Shown here: in pieces, positions 55,338 through 62,277 of the stretch
How positions within the stretch are numbered: position 1 is the stretch's first letter
Layout: each line of letters begins with the position of its first letter
Source: 2-02-FULL-43-13 sp043813805
Lineage (GTDB): Bacteria > Patescibacteriota > Minisyncoccia > Minisyncoccales > MHMH01
Reading direction: 5' to 3'
NCBI GenBank assembly: GCA_043813805.1
Contig: JBDRKR010000025.1
Location: 1-62,277 of the forward strand
DNA: 62,277 bases
The notes under the pieces: generated by a model
Told to the model about the DNA's origin: nothing
The model's input: the letters and a program-made list of their open reading frames with translations, nothing else
Database searches by the model: none
Program-made: the position numbers and the translations under genes

Positions 55338-55613
55338 TTATTTTTTGTAATTTTCGAAAATCTCCAGCAACTCCTGGATCTTCTTTTGCCGCTCTCGGAC
55401 GCTCTCTCCTCTAATCGCCGTAGTCACACAGGTGTCCAGGTGATTCTTTAAAATCAAAAGGTTTAACTTTTGGATAGCGGCGATGACGGCCTCGTTCTGC
55501 CTGATAATATCGATGCAATACTTTTCTTCAGCCACCATTTTTTTGACGCCTTCCAAGTGCCCGATCAGATAATTCATTCTATTTAAAATTTGCTGCCGGG
55601 TATTTTTTTTCAT
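55338..55613 (-). CDS. csoR: copper-sensing repressor CsoR
   Basis: DUF156 family, 91 aa, helical. The Cu(I) ligands are C33 (KYC), H58 and C62 (KNHLDTC), with the same spacing as C36-H61-C65 of M. tuberculosis CsoR. It represses its operon until copper binds. The operator TACCCCC-N5-GGGGGTA lies just upstream (55624-55642), so the gene is autoregulated. It is the first gene of the copper operon. Confidence 0.93.
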   Translation of the reverse strand: MKKNTRQQILNRMNYLIGHLEGVKKMVAEEKYCIDIIRQNEAVIAAIQKLNLLILKNHLDTCVTTAIRGESVRERQKKIQELLEIFENYKK

Positions 55614-55623
55614 ATTTGTTTTG

Positions 55624-55642
55624 TACCCCCCATACGGGGGTA
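55624..55642. promoter_or_regulatory. CsoR operator
   Basis: TACCCCC, five bases, GGGGGTA is a textbook CsoR-type GC-rich inverted repeat, about 11 nt upstream of the csoR ATG. It lies just after the predicted transcription start. Confidence 0.85.
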
Positions 55643-55651
55643 TGTATTAAG

Positions 55652-55678
55652 ATTATCCCTGTCAAGAATCCTTGTCAA
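55652..55678 (-). promoter_or_regulatory. probable promoter of the copper operon
   Basis: On the minus strand two TTGACA copies lie 7 nt apart (55673-55678 and 55660-55665), followed by GATAAT (55652-55657). The upstream copy gives a 15-nt spacer to GATAAT. The unusual spacer fits a weak promoter that CsoR regulates. Confidence 0.55.
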
Positions 55679-55687
55679 GGCCAAAAC

Positions 55688-55717
55688 AAAAACCGCCCGA
55701 TGAAGGGCGGTTTTTTG
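55688..55717 (-). terminator. terminator after cspA
   Basis: AAAACCGCCC and GGGCGGTTTT flank a GATGAA-type loop, with T tracts on both strands. It lies 5 nt after the cspA stop and before the copper promoter region. Confidence 0.85.
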
Positions 55718-55721
55718 TTGA

Positions 55722-55922
55722 CTAAACGCGGGATACATTCGTAGCGGCCGGACCTTTCTCAGTCTCGGTGACTTCAAAGGTAACGGCATCGCCGACCTTC
55801 AACTCATCAAATGTAACTCCCTGCAATTCCTTGGAATGAAAGAACAGATCCTTTACTTCGCCTTCGCGAGCAATGAATCCGAATCCTTTTTCCGATATAA
55901 GGGTTTTAATAGTTCCTTGCAT
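55722..55922 (-). CDS. cspA: cold-shock protein
   Basis: Nucleic-acid chaperone with a five-stranded OB fold. The motifs are RNP1 (KGFGFI) and RNP2 (LFFHS). The length of 66 aa is exact. The TACAAT promoter gives a leader of about 65 nt, as in cold-shock genes. A strong terminator follows. Confidence 0.93.
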   Translation of the reverse strand: MQGTIKTLISEKGFGFIAREGEVKDLFFHSKELQGVTFDELKVGDAVTFEVTETEKGPAATNVSRV

Positions 55923-55991
55923 GTGATTATTTTTAAAATTACTTCTTAAGAGAAACTCGACTTATTTCCGTACTTTAAGTAGTACCGCCTC

Positions 55992-56020
55992 ATTGTAGCA
56001 TATTAAGAGAGTTTCTGCAA
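55992..56020 (-). promoter_or_regulatory. candidate promoter of cspA
   Basis: On the minus strand TTGCAG (56015-56020), 17 nt, TACAAT (55992-55997), with TGC before the -10 box. Confidence 0.5.
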
Positions 56021-56052
56021 GTACCCCTTCCCGTCTCAGAAGACATTAGGAC

Positions 56053-56550
56053 CTATTCCCTAAACCAATCTTTAAAAAATATGTAAACCAGAGAACCCGT
56101 AAGAAGCAGGGCAAATAAGGAATACCCGGCCATTAATACGTCGCCGAGGAAATTAACATCAATCGAAGACTTTAAACTATGCGACAAATCATTCAAAATA
56201 ATCAAAACAATCAGGGCCGAAAGAAAAATCACCATCCCGATTAAGAAAAAACGGCCGAGGGCATATTTGGCCCGCCCGTAAGTCTTGGGTTTAGGTGCGG
56301 GTTCGCCGGCTTCAACGGGGGCAATCCCCAGATCATTGCGAATTTTTTCCACTCGTTGAAAATCGCAAACCCGGATTAAAAGTTTGTAAGCCGTCCGATA
56401 TGCGCCGACCGCAACCTCCTTTCCGGCCCCTGTCTCGGGATAAAGAGTTTTAACCGGTATTCTGGCTCCTTCCAATTCTTTTCTTAAAATATCGGCATCT
56501 GAGGTTTTATAAGTCCCGTAATTAAAAAAGTTGGTTGACATTTTTTCCAT
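56053..56550 (-). CDS. hypothetical membrane protein (165 aa)
   Basis: An N-terminal soluble part of about 80 residues has the pattern KTSDADILRKELEGARIPVKTLYPETGAG, resembling a ferredoxin-like or DUF2007-type signal domain. A proline-rich linker follows, then two membrane helices (about 104-124 and 136-157). The role is unknown. It precedes cspA and follows engB without a shared promoter that I can see. Confidence 0.6.
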   Translation of the reverse strand: MEKMSTNFFNYGTYKTSDADILRKELEGARIPVKTLYPETGAGKEVAVGAYRTAYKLLIRVCDFQRVEKIRNDLGIAPVEAGEPAPKPKTYGRAKYALGRFFLIGMVIFLSALIVLIILNDLSHSLKSSIDVNFLGDVLMAGYSLFALLLTGSLVYIFFKDWFRE

Positions 56551-56561
56551 TTTTATTCACA

Positions 56562-57128
56562 TTATAATATTTCTCTTAGTAGCTCTTCTGCGCCGATCTT
56601 CTTTTTTGCTGAATAAGGAATAATTTGATGGGCCCCGATAATCTTTCCGATTGTTTTGAATTGCTCTTCGTATTCCGTCTTCTTTATCTTGTCTGTCTTA
56701 TTCGCCACAACAATAATGTCTTTCTTATAATCTTCCAGGCTGTGAAGCATGTCTAAATCGTCTTCGGTCGGACCGACGCTGGCATCAATTATCAAAACCA
56801 CTTTTTTTTGTTCATAATTAGAAACGAAAAAATACCAGTTTACCATGGCCCTAAGGCTATTTTTTAATTCGCCGGAAAGCTTGGCATAGCCATAGCCCGG
56901 CAAATCAACAAAATATAAAGAATTATTAATCAAAAATAGGTTTATTTTCTGGGTGCGCCCCGGGAAAGAACTGGTCTTGGCCAAATCATTCCGATTGACC
57001 AAAGAATTGATGACGCTGGACTTCCCCACGTTTGAACGGCCGATAAAGGCGACTTGGGGAATGTCATTCTCCAATATGCTGTCGCTGCCAAGCACGCTTT
57101 TTACAAATTGAGCAGATTCTATTTTCAT
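56562..57128 (-). CDS. engB: ribosome-biogenesis GTPase EngB/YsxC
   Basis: Small GTPase required for 50S maturation. The motifs are GRSNVGKSS (G1), SSFPGRTQKIN, DLPGYGYAKL (G3) and NKTDKI (G4), with the C-terminal IIPYSAKKKIG (G5-like). The length is 188 aa. It overlaps the P-type ATPase by 4 nt, so both are translated together. Confidence 0.94.
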   Translation of the reverse strand: MKIESAQFVKSVLGSDSILENDIPQVAFIGRSNVGKSSVINSLVNRNDLAKTSSFPGRTQKINLFLINNSLYFVDLPGYGYAKLSGELKNSLRAMVNWYFFVSNYEQKKVVLIIDASVGPTEDDLDMLHSLEDYKKDIIVVANKTDKIKKTEYEEQFKTIGKIIGAHQIIPYSAKKKIGAEELLREIL

Positions 57129-59797
57129 ATCTCAATTCTATTAAAAATTCTCTTTTTGAAAAATTCAATCAATAAGATCTCCGCCAAACCAACGCCTAAT
57201 ACGATCAGCCATTCGGTTAACATTAACGGCTGGGTAAATAAAAACTTCTGCAAAAACGGAAGATAAATAGCTCCGGCAAGCAGAACAGCTGAAACAAATA
57301 CCGCCCCCGCTAAATAGCGGTTTGAAAATATGTCTTTCCTGAAAATCGTCCGCTTGAAAGAACGGACGCTGAAGGCAAAAAACAAAGAATCGATACACAC
57401 TAAAGCAAATACTATTGTCCGTGTTTTTTGCAAATCCCCGGTCAATTTCCAAAAAAAGAAAAATAACAGAAACGCTGCGAATCCCGCAATAAAGAAAATA
57501 GCGGTCATCCAGAGCTTAAGGGATTTATTTAATATCGGCTCTTTGGGATTTCTTGGTTTTTCATCCATCACTCCTATTGTTTCCTGCTCGGCAGTAAGAG
57601 CGATGTCGGGAAAGCCATTTTCGACAAGATTCATCCAAAGAATTTGAGCGGGCAGCAACGGGAGCGGAAGACCCATTGCCATGCTTGCTAAAAATAAAAA
57701 AAGCTCGGAAAAAGAATCGGCTACCAGATATACAAACACCTTGCGGATGTTTCCGAAAATCACCCTGCCCTGCTCAACCGCTTTAATTACGGTTTTAAAA
57801 TTATCGTCCAGCAATACCAAATCAGCGACTTCTTTTGTGACATCCGTACCCGAACCGACGGCCACTCCGATATCGGCGGATTTGAGGGCCGGAGCATCGT
57901 TAACGCCGTCCCCCAGCATGGCAACCACTTCTCCATCAGCTTGCAGCGCATCAATAATTTGCAGCTTATGGCGCGGAGACACGCGGGCGTAAATAGAAAT
58001 ATTTTTTGCTTTCTCACGCAACTCGTCATCGCTCATTGTTTCCAATTCTTTCCCCTCAATAATGTTTTCATCTTTCGCCTCGAGGCCTATCTCTTCAGCA
58101 ATAGCTTTAGCGGTAAGCTTATGATCTCCCGTAACGATAACAGTGCGAATCCCCGCTTTTTTAGTAATGGCAATAGATTCCTTGGCGTCTCGGCGCAGAT
58201 GGTCCTTAAGCGCTATAAACCCGACGAATGAAAGTTCTTGCACTAATTCTTTAAAATCTTGATACTTCGTCTCGGCGTTATAATCCTTATAAGCGCAAGC
58301 AAGAACCCGCAGCCCTTTTTGGGTAAGCGTTTCCAATTTCGCTATCAATTTGTCTGTTTCTGGTGCCCCTAATTTTTCTTTTCGACCGTCAAAATCCAAA
58401 TTAACGGAACGTTTAATGATTTCTTCCGGCGCTCCGACAGCATAAAGCACATTATGCTTCTTGTCCTTGCGATGATACGTGGCGGCGAACTTATAATCCG
58501 ATTCAAAACTGATTCTATCCAATACGGGATATTGTTTCTCGAGATCATGTTTATTCAAACCGGCCTGCATCCCCGCCATAAGCAGCGCCCGCTCGGTTGA
58601 TCTGCCCCGCACCACCCACTTCTGCAATTCCGCCTCTGGATTTTCCAAGAAGGCATCGTTGGCTAAGGTGGCAATTTTCAATGCTAAAATGTGAGACTCA
58701 ATACCGTTCGCACTTTCACCCTTGGCAAGGCCGTTAATATCGTTGCTCATTAATTCTCTTGTACTTGTTAAAATATGGCTTACTTGCATTTTGCCCTCTG
58801 TAAGAGTGCCTGTTTTATCGGTGCAGATGACGGTTACGCTCCCCAGGGTTTCTGTGGCGGCAAGTTTTCTTACGAGCCCCCGTTGTTTGAAAATACGCCG
58901 CATGCCTAAAACCAATATGACGGTGATGGCGGGGAGCAATCCTTCGGGTATCGCCGAAACGGCCAGCGCCAAAGAAGTGATAAAAATCTCGGCAAAAGAC
59001 TTTCCGGCAAAATAACCCATAATAATAATGGCAAAGATAACAGAAAGAATAAATAATCCGGTAATCTTTGAAAGCGAAATGATTTTATACTGAAGGGGTG
59101 TTTTGCGTTCTTTTGTTTTTTTAAGGAGCGATACAATTTCGCCGATTTGCGTATTGATTCCCGTAGCGACAATAACTATCGTCGCCCGTCCTTCTTCTAC
59201 AACCGTGCCCATAAAGACCATGTTGATTTGATCGGAAAGCGATATTTTCTCTGGCAAAATATCAATTGGCTCTTTTTTTGCTCCCACCCATTCACCGGTG
59301 AGGCTTGCTTCGTTTATTTTTAATCCTTTTGATTCGATAATACGTCCGTCGGCCGGCACTTTGTCTCCGGCCCTTAAAAGCACCACGTCTCCTACAACTA
59401 ATTCTTCGCTGTCTATTTCTTTCTCGTAACCGTCCCGCAAAACTATCGCTCTGACTTTCACCATTTTCTTCAGGGCCAGAAGCGACTGATTGGCCTTGTT
59501 CTCTTGATAAAAACCGACGGTGGTATTAATAAGGAGAACAATAATAATAAAGATCGTGTCCGAGTAGCGCTTAAGAAGAAACGCGGTAACAACGGTCGCA
59601 AGCAAAATATACATCAGAGGATTACTGAATTGACTTAAAAAGAGGCGTATTTTTGAATACGGCCTTTCTTGAGGAAGAACGTTGCGTCCGAACTCTTTTC
59701 TTTTTTGATCCGCTTCCGGACCGGTCAGTCCTTCTTTATTGCTTTTTATTCCGGAAAAAGCTTCGGCAAGTGAAATTGCGTGCCAATTCTTTTGCAT
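57125..59797 (-). CDS. P2-type cation-transporting ATPase (890 aa)
   Basis: Ca2+/Na+-pump-like ATPase. It has a cation-ATPase N-domain, TGEWVGAKKEP, the phosphorylation site DKTGTLTEG near residue 330, PEGL in membrane helix 4, GDGVNDAPALKSADIG and a C-terminal cation-ATPase domain. Helix 5 has the conserved acidic residue (SFSELF). Helix 6 reads NLVENGFPDIALTAE where Ca2+ pumps have NLVTDG, so the transported ion is uncertain. The size fits PMR1/PacL-type pumps. Confidence 0.9.
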   Translation of the reverse strand: MQKNWHAISLAEAFSGIKSNKEGLTGPEADQKRKEFGRNVLPQERPYSKIRLFLSQFSNPLMYILLATVVTAFLLKRYSDTIFIIIVLLINTTVGFYQENKANQSLLALKKMVKVRAIVLRDGYEKEIDSEELVVGDVVLLRAGDKVPADGRIIESKGLKINEASLTGEWVGAKKEPIDILPEKISLSDQINMVFMGTVVEEGRATIVIVATGINTQIGEIVSLLKKTKERKTPLQYKIISLSKITGLFILSVIFAIIIMGYFAGKSFAEIFITSLALAVSAIPEGLLPAITVILVLGMRRIFKQRGLVRKLAATETLGSVTVICTDKTGTLTEGKMQVSHILTSTRELMSNDINGLAKGESANGIESHILALKIATLANDAFLENPEAELQKWVVRGRSTERALLMAGMQAGLNKHDLEKQYPVLDRISFESDYKFAATYHRKDKKHNVLYAVGAPEEIIKRSVNLDFDGRKEKLGAPETDKLIAKLETLTQKGLRVLACAYKDYNAETKYQDFKELVQELSFVGFIALKDHLRRDAKESIAITKKAGIRTVIVTGDHKLTAKAIAEEIGLEAKDENIIEGKELETMSDDELREKAKNISIYARVSPRHKLQIIDALQADGEVVAMLGDGVNDAPALKSADIGVAVGSGTDVTKEVADLVLLDDNFKTVIKAVEQGRVIFGNIRKVFVYLVADSFSELFLFLASMAMGLPLPLLPAQILWMNLVENGFPDIALTAEQETIGVMDEKPRNPKEPILNKSLKLWMTAIFFIAGFAAFLLFFFFWKLTGDLQKTRTIVFALVCIDSLFFAFSVRSFKRTIFRKDIFSNRYLAGAVFVSAVLLAGAIYLPFLQKFLFTQPLMLTEWLIVLGVGLAEILLIEFFKKRIFNRIEI

Positions 59798-59801
59798 ATG
59801 T

Positions 59802-61523
59802 TTATTTTACCTTCAAAACCGCCGTTTTGAAATTTCGCGGCTTTTGACGGAGAATAGGAATATAAAATTCCTCAATATATTGTTTTAGCGCGCGCGATGT
59901 TGAAAATTGCCCGGTAATAAGCTTGCGGCCATTTTGCATCCGGGTAAGCCACTTCGATCTGTTTGGATTTGCAATATGATCATAATAGGCGGGAATGATT
60001 TCCTTTTCTGCAATATCAAGCATTTTAACCCCGACATTCGGCTCATCAACGACCCAGCCGATGGTAGAAAGATTAACCTCGTCAACCCAGCCATCCCGCG
60101 TTGAAAGCGGGAGTACACCATTAAGCGCCGCCTTCATGCCGCTGGTGCCGCAGGCTTCAGAACCAACCACGGGAGTGTTAAGCCAGACGTCGCAGCCGGC
60201 GGTAATAAGTTTGGCGAGTTCAACGTTGTAGTTCGGCAAGAATACTCCGATGCCTTTTAATTTTTCTTTGAGTATTTTCCTAAGCTGCACCAAAAGATCG
60301 TTATCTGTTTCGTTTTCATTATTAGTGGGTCCGGCGAAAACAATCCGCATCGGTTTATCCGCGTTTTTGGCAAGCGTCAAAAGTTTATCTGAAGATTCCA
60401 GAAACACAAGCGGCCGCTTATAGGGAACAATTCGACGCGCCCAGCCGAAAAGAAGAGTGTTTTCGTTCCACGTCTCGCCGGTCTCATCTTTAATATAATT
60501 CAAAAGCTTCTTTTTGTTTTCCTGATGCTTTTTCCAAAAATCCGGGTTGCCGGAATTGCCGATCTTGTCCCATTGCTGTAGATAAATACCGTTGGTAACG
60601 TTTTTCATCGGACGTCCCGGCCAAATCTCAAGCGCTTTGGCTGCGTGAAGTTTACTCACCATATTTATTCTGGACGCCAAGCGGAAAGAAAACGTCGTCA
60701 TCGAAAAAAGATTAGAACCCTTAATGGTGCCCAATCCGACGATATCAGCAACGTTCACCTCTATTTCTTCGGCATACTTGCTCATTATTGCCGAGACGAG
60801 ATCCACGGTAAATTGCTCCATTCCGGCGGCCATGAGAGTGTGGTTGGTAAAAACAATGCGTTTGCGGGCGTATTCAATAGCGGTATAAAAATCAACGTGC
60901 TGATGTCCCATTTCATGACGTATTAATTCCAAAGCAAGAAATGCAGAATGCCCCTCGTTTAAGTGATAAACCGAACAGTGATAACCTAGCCGCTCGAGAA
61001 AACGAAAGCCTCCGATACCAAGAAGCATTTCTTGCTTCAGGCGCATTCCGCGATCATTGGTATAAAGCCGCGTGGTAATGCCGCGATCAGACGGTTGATT
61101 TTCTTCGACATTAGTATCAAGAAGGTATACCGTTGCGCCCTCTTTATCCCATCGCCAAGCCTGTGCGCTGACCATCCGATCGTGGATGGGGAAAGTAATA
61201 AGAAGACGCTCCTTGCGGCTATCTTTAACCAACGAGAGTCCGGCTTCCTCTAAAAAAACCTTGTTTGAATATTCGGGCGGGGTAAGGCTATTTTGCGCCT
61301 CACGATAGTAAAGACCGACGGAGACCATGGGAAATTGCCGAGCGCCGGCTTCTCGGACATAATCACCCGCCAAAACTCCCAATCCCCCGGCATAAGTGGG
61401 CAGATAAGGAAAAAGCGCATATTCCGCACAAAAATATGCGACCGGTTTTTTAAAAAATCCTTCGTACTCCGGGCTCGTCTTAAAATCATCAAACCAGTTA
61501 TTGTAATAAGTTTGCGTTTCCAT
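59802..61523 (-). CDS. glgP: alpha-glucan phosphorylase, short form
   Basis: Releases glucose 1-phosphate from alpha-glucans. It has the motif NEGHSAFLALE, the conserved GKYAEEIEV-type middle segment and EACGTSGMKAALNG, in which the lysine (GMK) binds pyridoxal phosphate. About 573 aa, the short type seen in archaea and these phyla. I start at 61523 (METQTYYNNWFDDF), which avoids overlap with the upstream gene; an upstream in-frame start at 61622 overlaps it. It is paired with a glycoside-hydrolase-like gene. Confidence 0.9.
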   Translation of the reverse strand: METQTYYNNWFDDFKTSPEYEGFFKKPVAYFCAEYALFPYLPTYAGGLGVLAGDYVREAGARQFPMVSVGLYYREAQNSLTPPEYSNKVFLEEAGLSLVKDSRKERLLITFPIHDRMVSAQAWRWDKEGATVYLLDTNVEENQPSDRGITTRLYTNDRGMRLKQEMLLGIGGFRFLERLGYHCSVYHLNEGHSAFLALELIRHEMGHQHVDFYTAIEYARKRIVFTNHTLMAAGMEQFTVDLVSAIMSKYAEEIEVNVADIVGLGTIKGSNLFSMTTFSFRLASRINMVSKLHAAKALEIWPGRPMKNVTNGIYLQQWDKIGNSGNPDFWKKHQENKKKLLNYIKDETGETWNENTLLFGWARRIVPYKRPLVFLESSDKLLTLAKNADKPMRIVFAGPTNNENETDNDLLVQLRKILKEKLKGIGVFLPNYNVELAKLITAGCDVWLNTPVVGSEACGTSGMKAALNGVLPLSTRDGWVDEVNLSTIGWVVDEPNVGVKMLDIAEKEIIPAYYDHIANPNRSKWLTRMQNGRKLITGQFSTSRALKQYIEEFYIPILRQKPRNFKTAVLKVK

Positions 61524-61557
61524 GGGTATATTCTTGCGAACAAAGCGAGTCGGGTTC

Positions 61558-62277
61558 TTATGCGCCGCGCTGTTCAGGCTGACCCCCTCGGATTTTATAA
61601 TATTTTGCTTTGTATTTTTCAATCGTTTTTTCCACCTCGTTGTGGGGAATTGAAACCCGCAAAAGATCGATGGCGTTGATGGTATCGTAAATATCCAATT
61701 TATTTTGCAGTTTGTAAATCGCGTCCCGCCATAAAATCGCTTTTTCGTATTCTCCCTTCTCCGCCGCTTCTTTTTCTGATCTTTTCATCATCTCCATGAA
61801 AGCGTAATAGACCCCCTTTTCCGCTCCGCCCCGGCCGATCGTCCTGTCTTTGAAGGGAATGCGCAAAATAGATTTTTGTTCTTTCATCATTTGCCGGATG
61901 CGGCCGGTTCTCTGCCAGTTAAAAGCCGTGGAAATAATCTTGGTATAAAAATCGCGGGCTCTCTCAATCTTGTCTTTGGCAATATCGGGAATCGCCAGCG
62001 TCGCCTCCAAAAGCCGCCAAGCGCCCACCTCAATCATTTCCAAGCTCCACCAGGGCTTGGCCGAAGCCCACCAAAAAGAATCGCTGGCCAGAGCCACATC
62101 AATTATATTTCTTAAAATAGGATAAGCGGGCGTATTAATCGGCACTTTATAAAACTCCTGCAAAACCATATTCAAAAAATCCCACTGGAATTTGTGAATC
62201 AGATTCTCGGGATCGTCCCAGGAAAGAAATTGAATATTATTTTTAATATCTTCAACGCTTGAAGCCCAGGTCGATTT
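61558..62277 (-). CDS. C-terminal part of a glycoside-hydrolase-like protein (truncated by the window edge)
   Basis: The frame is open to the window end, so the N-terminus lies outside. About 240 residues are visible, with STWASSVEDIKNNIQFLSW, then FWWASAKPWWSLEMIEVGAWRLLEA and a helical C-terminus (NEVEKTIEKYKAKYY). The WASxxPWW-type aromatic motif resembles C-terminal parts of GH57-type alpha-glucan enzymes, but that call is tentative. Its position before glgP suggests a role in storage-glucan breakdown. Confidence 0.5.
   Translation of the reverse strand, partial: KSTWASSVEDIKNNIQFLSWDDPENLIHKFQWDFLNMVLQEFYKVPINTPAYPILRNIIDVALASDSFWWASAKPWWSLEMIEVGAWRLLEATLAIPDIAKDKIERARDFYTKIISTAFNWQRTGRIRQMMKEQKSILRIPFKDRTIGRGGAEKGVYYAFMEMMKRSEKEAAEKGEYEKAILWRDAIYKLQNKLDIYDTINAIDLLRVSIPHNEVEKTIEKYKAKYYKIRGGQPEQRGA

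Noticed and set aside
1..62277. rRNA operon or replication origin
   Set aside because: No 16S/23S/5S sequence and no dnaA or DnaA-box cluster were seen in the window.

Overview
This 62.3 kb window comes from a small, streamlined bacterial chromosome, almost certainly a member of the Candidate Phyla Radiation (Patescibacteria, Parcubacteria-like). The case rests on several sequence features together. The ribosomal gene block runs rpsE-rplO with no rpmD (uL30). AlaS (about 556 aa) and ProS (427 aa) are shortened, and RpoA (262 aa) has no C-terminal domain. RpsL carries an insert of the kind seen in these phyla. Baseplate-J-like, PEGA, DUF5679 and DUF2318 proteins, typical of these phyla, are present. 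Most genes lie on the minus strand with little or no spacing. No rRNA and no CRISPR array were seen. The assignment is an inference from gene content.

Layout. 0-2 kb: two unknown membrane proteins, a small gene with a consensus promoter, and tRNA-Asp, tRNA-Met/Ile2 and tRNA-fMet. 2-11.5 kb: a membrane protein with a HEPN-like motif, gatC-gatA, two mreB paralogues, proS, an RseP-type protease, frr, holB and murA. 11.6-14.9 kb: accessory genes (TPR protein, zinc ribbon, a REP-associated tyrosine transposase with its palindromes, a PEGA protein, a Cas4-like nuclease). 14.9-18.7 kb: the alpha operon (infA-rpmJ-rpsM-rpsK-rpsD-rpoA-rplQ-rplM-rpsI). 18.8-24.4 kb: a baseplate-J-like surface protein, alaS, and a set of unknown genes with strong Shine-Dalgarno sites, including a 24-codon ORF and a J-domain operon. 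24.4-28.5 kb: mnmA, DUF458, tpiA, a small exporter, map and a UPF0200-like kinase. 28.5-39.1 kb: the S10/spc block from rplC to secY-adk. 39.1-40.6 kb: a dinD module that separates rplC from rpsJ. 40.6-45.6 kb: the str operon (rpsL-rpsG-fusA-[Phd-like antitoxin]-tuf-rpsJ). 45.8-49.9 kb: an S2P protease, rpmB, tRNA-Pro, an adenylate-kinase-like protein, a ComEC-like hydrolase and small genes. 49.9-55.6 kb: a CsoR-controlled copper operon. 55.7-62.3 kb: cspA, engB, a P2-type ATPase, glgP and a truncated glycoside-hydrolase-like gene.

Recurring patterns. (1) Short palindromes of several families are scattered between genes and also inside coding frames (proS, tpiA, the transposase, the ComEC-like hydrolase, the Phd-like antitoxin). 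The transposase is flanked by, and contains, one of these families, and arm substitutions are compensated. (2) Gene expression appears to use two modes. Housekeeping genes lack Shine-Dalgarno sites, and several have a -10 box only 6-9 nt before the start codon, so they are probably leaderless. About nine unknown accessory genes have strong AGGAGG-type sites, and several of these have near-consensus promoters with leaders of 25-60 nt. (3) EF-Tu and EF-G have both lost the same nearly universal P-loop aspartate. (4) The str and S10 operons each start with a recognisable -35/-10 promoter followed by a GC-rich hairpin about 14-17 nt before the first start codon.
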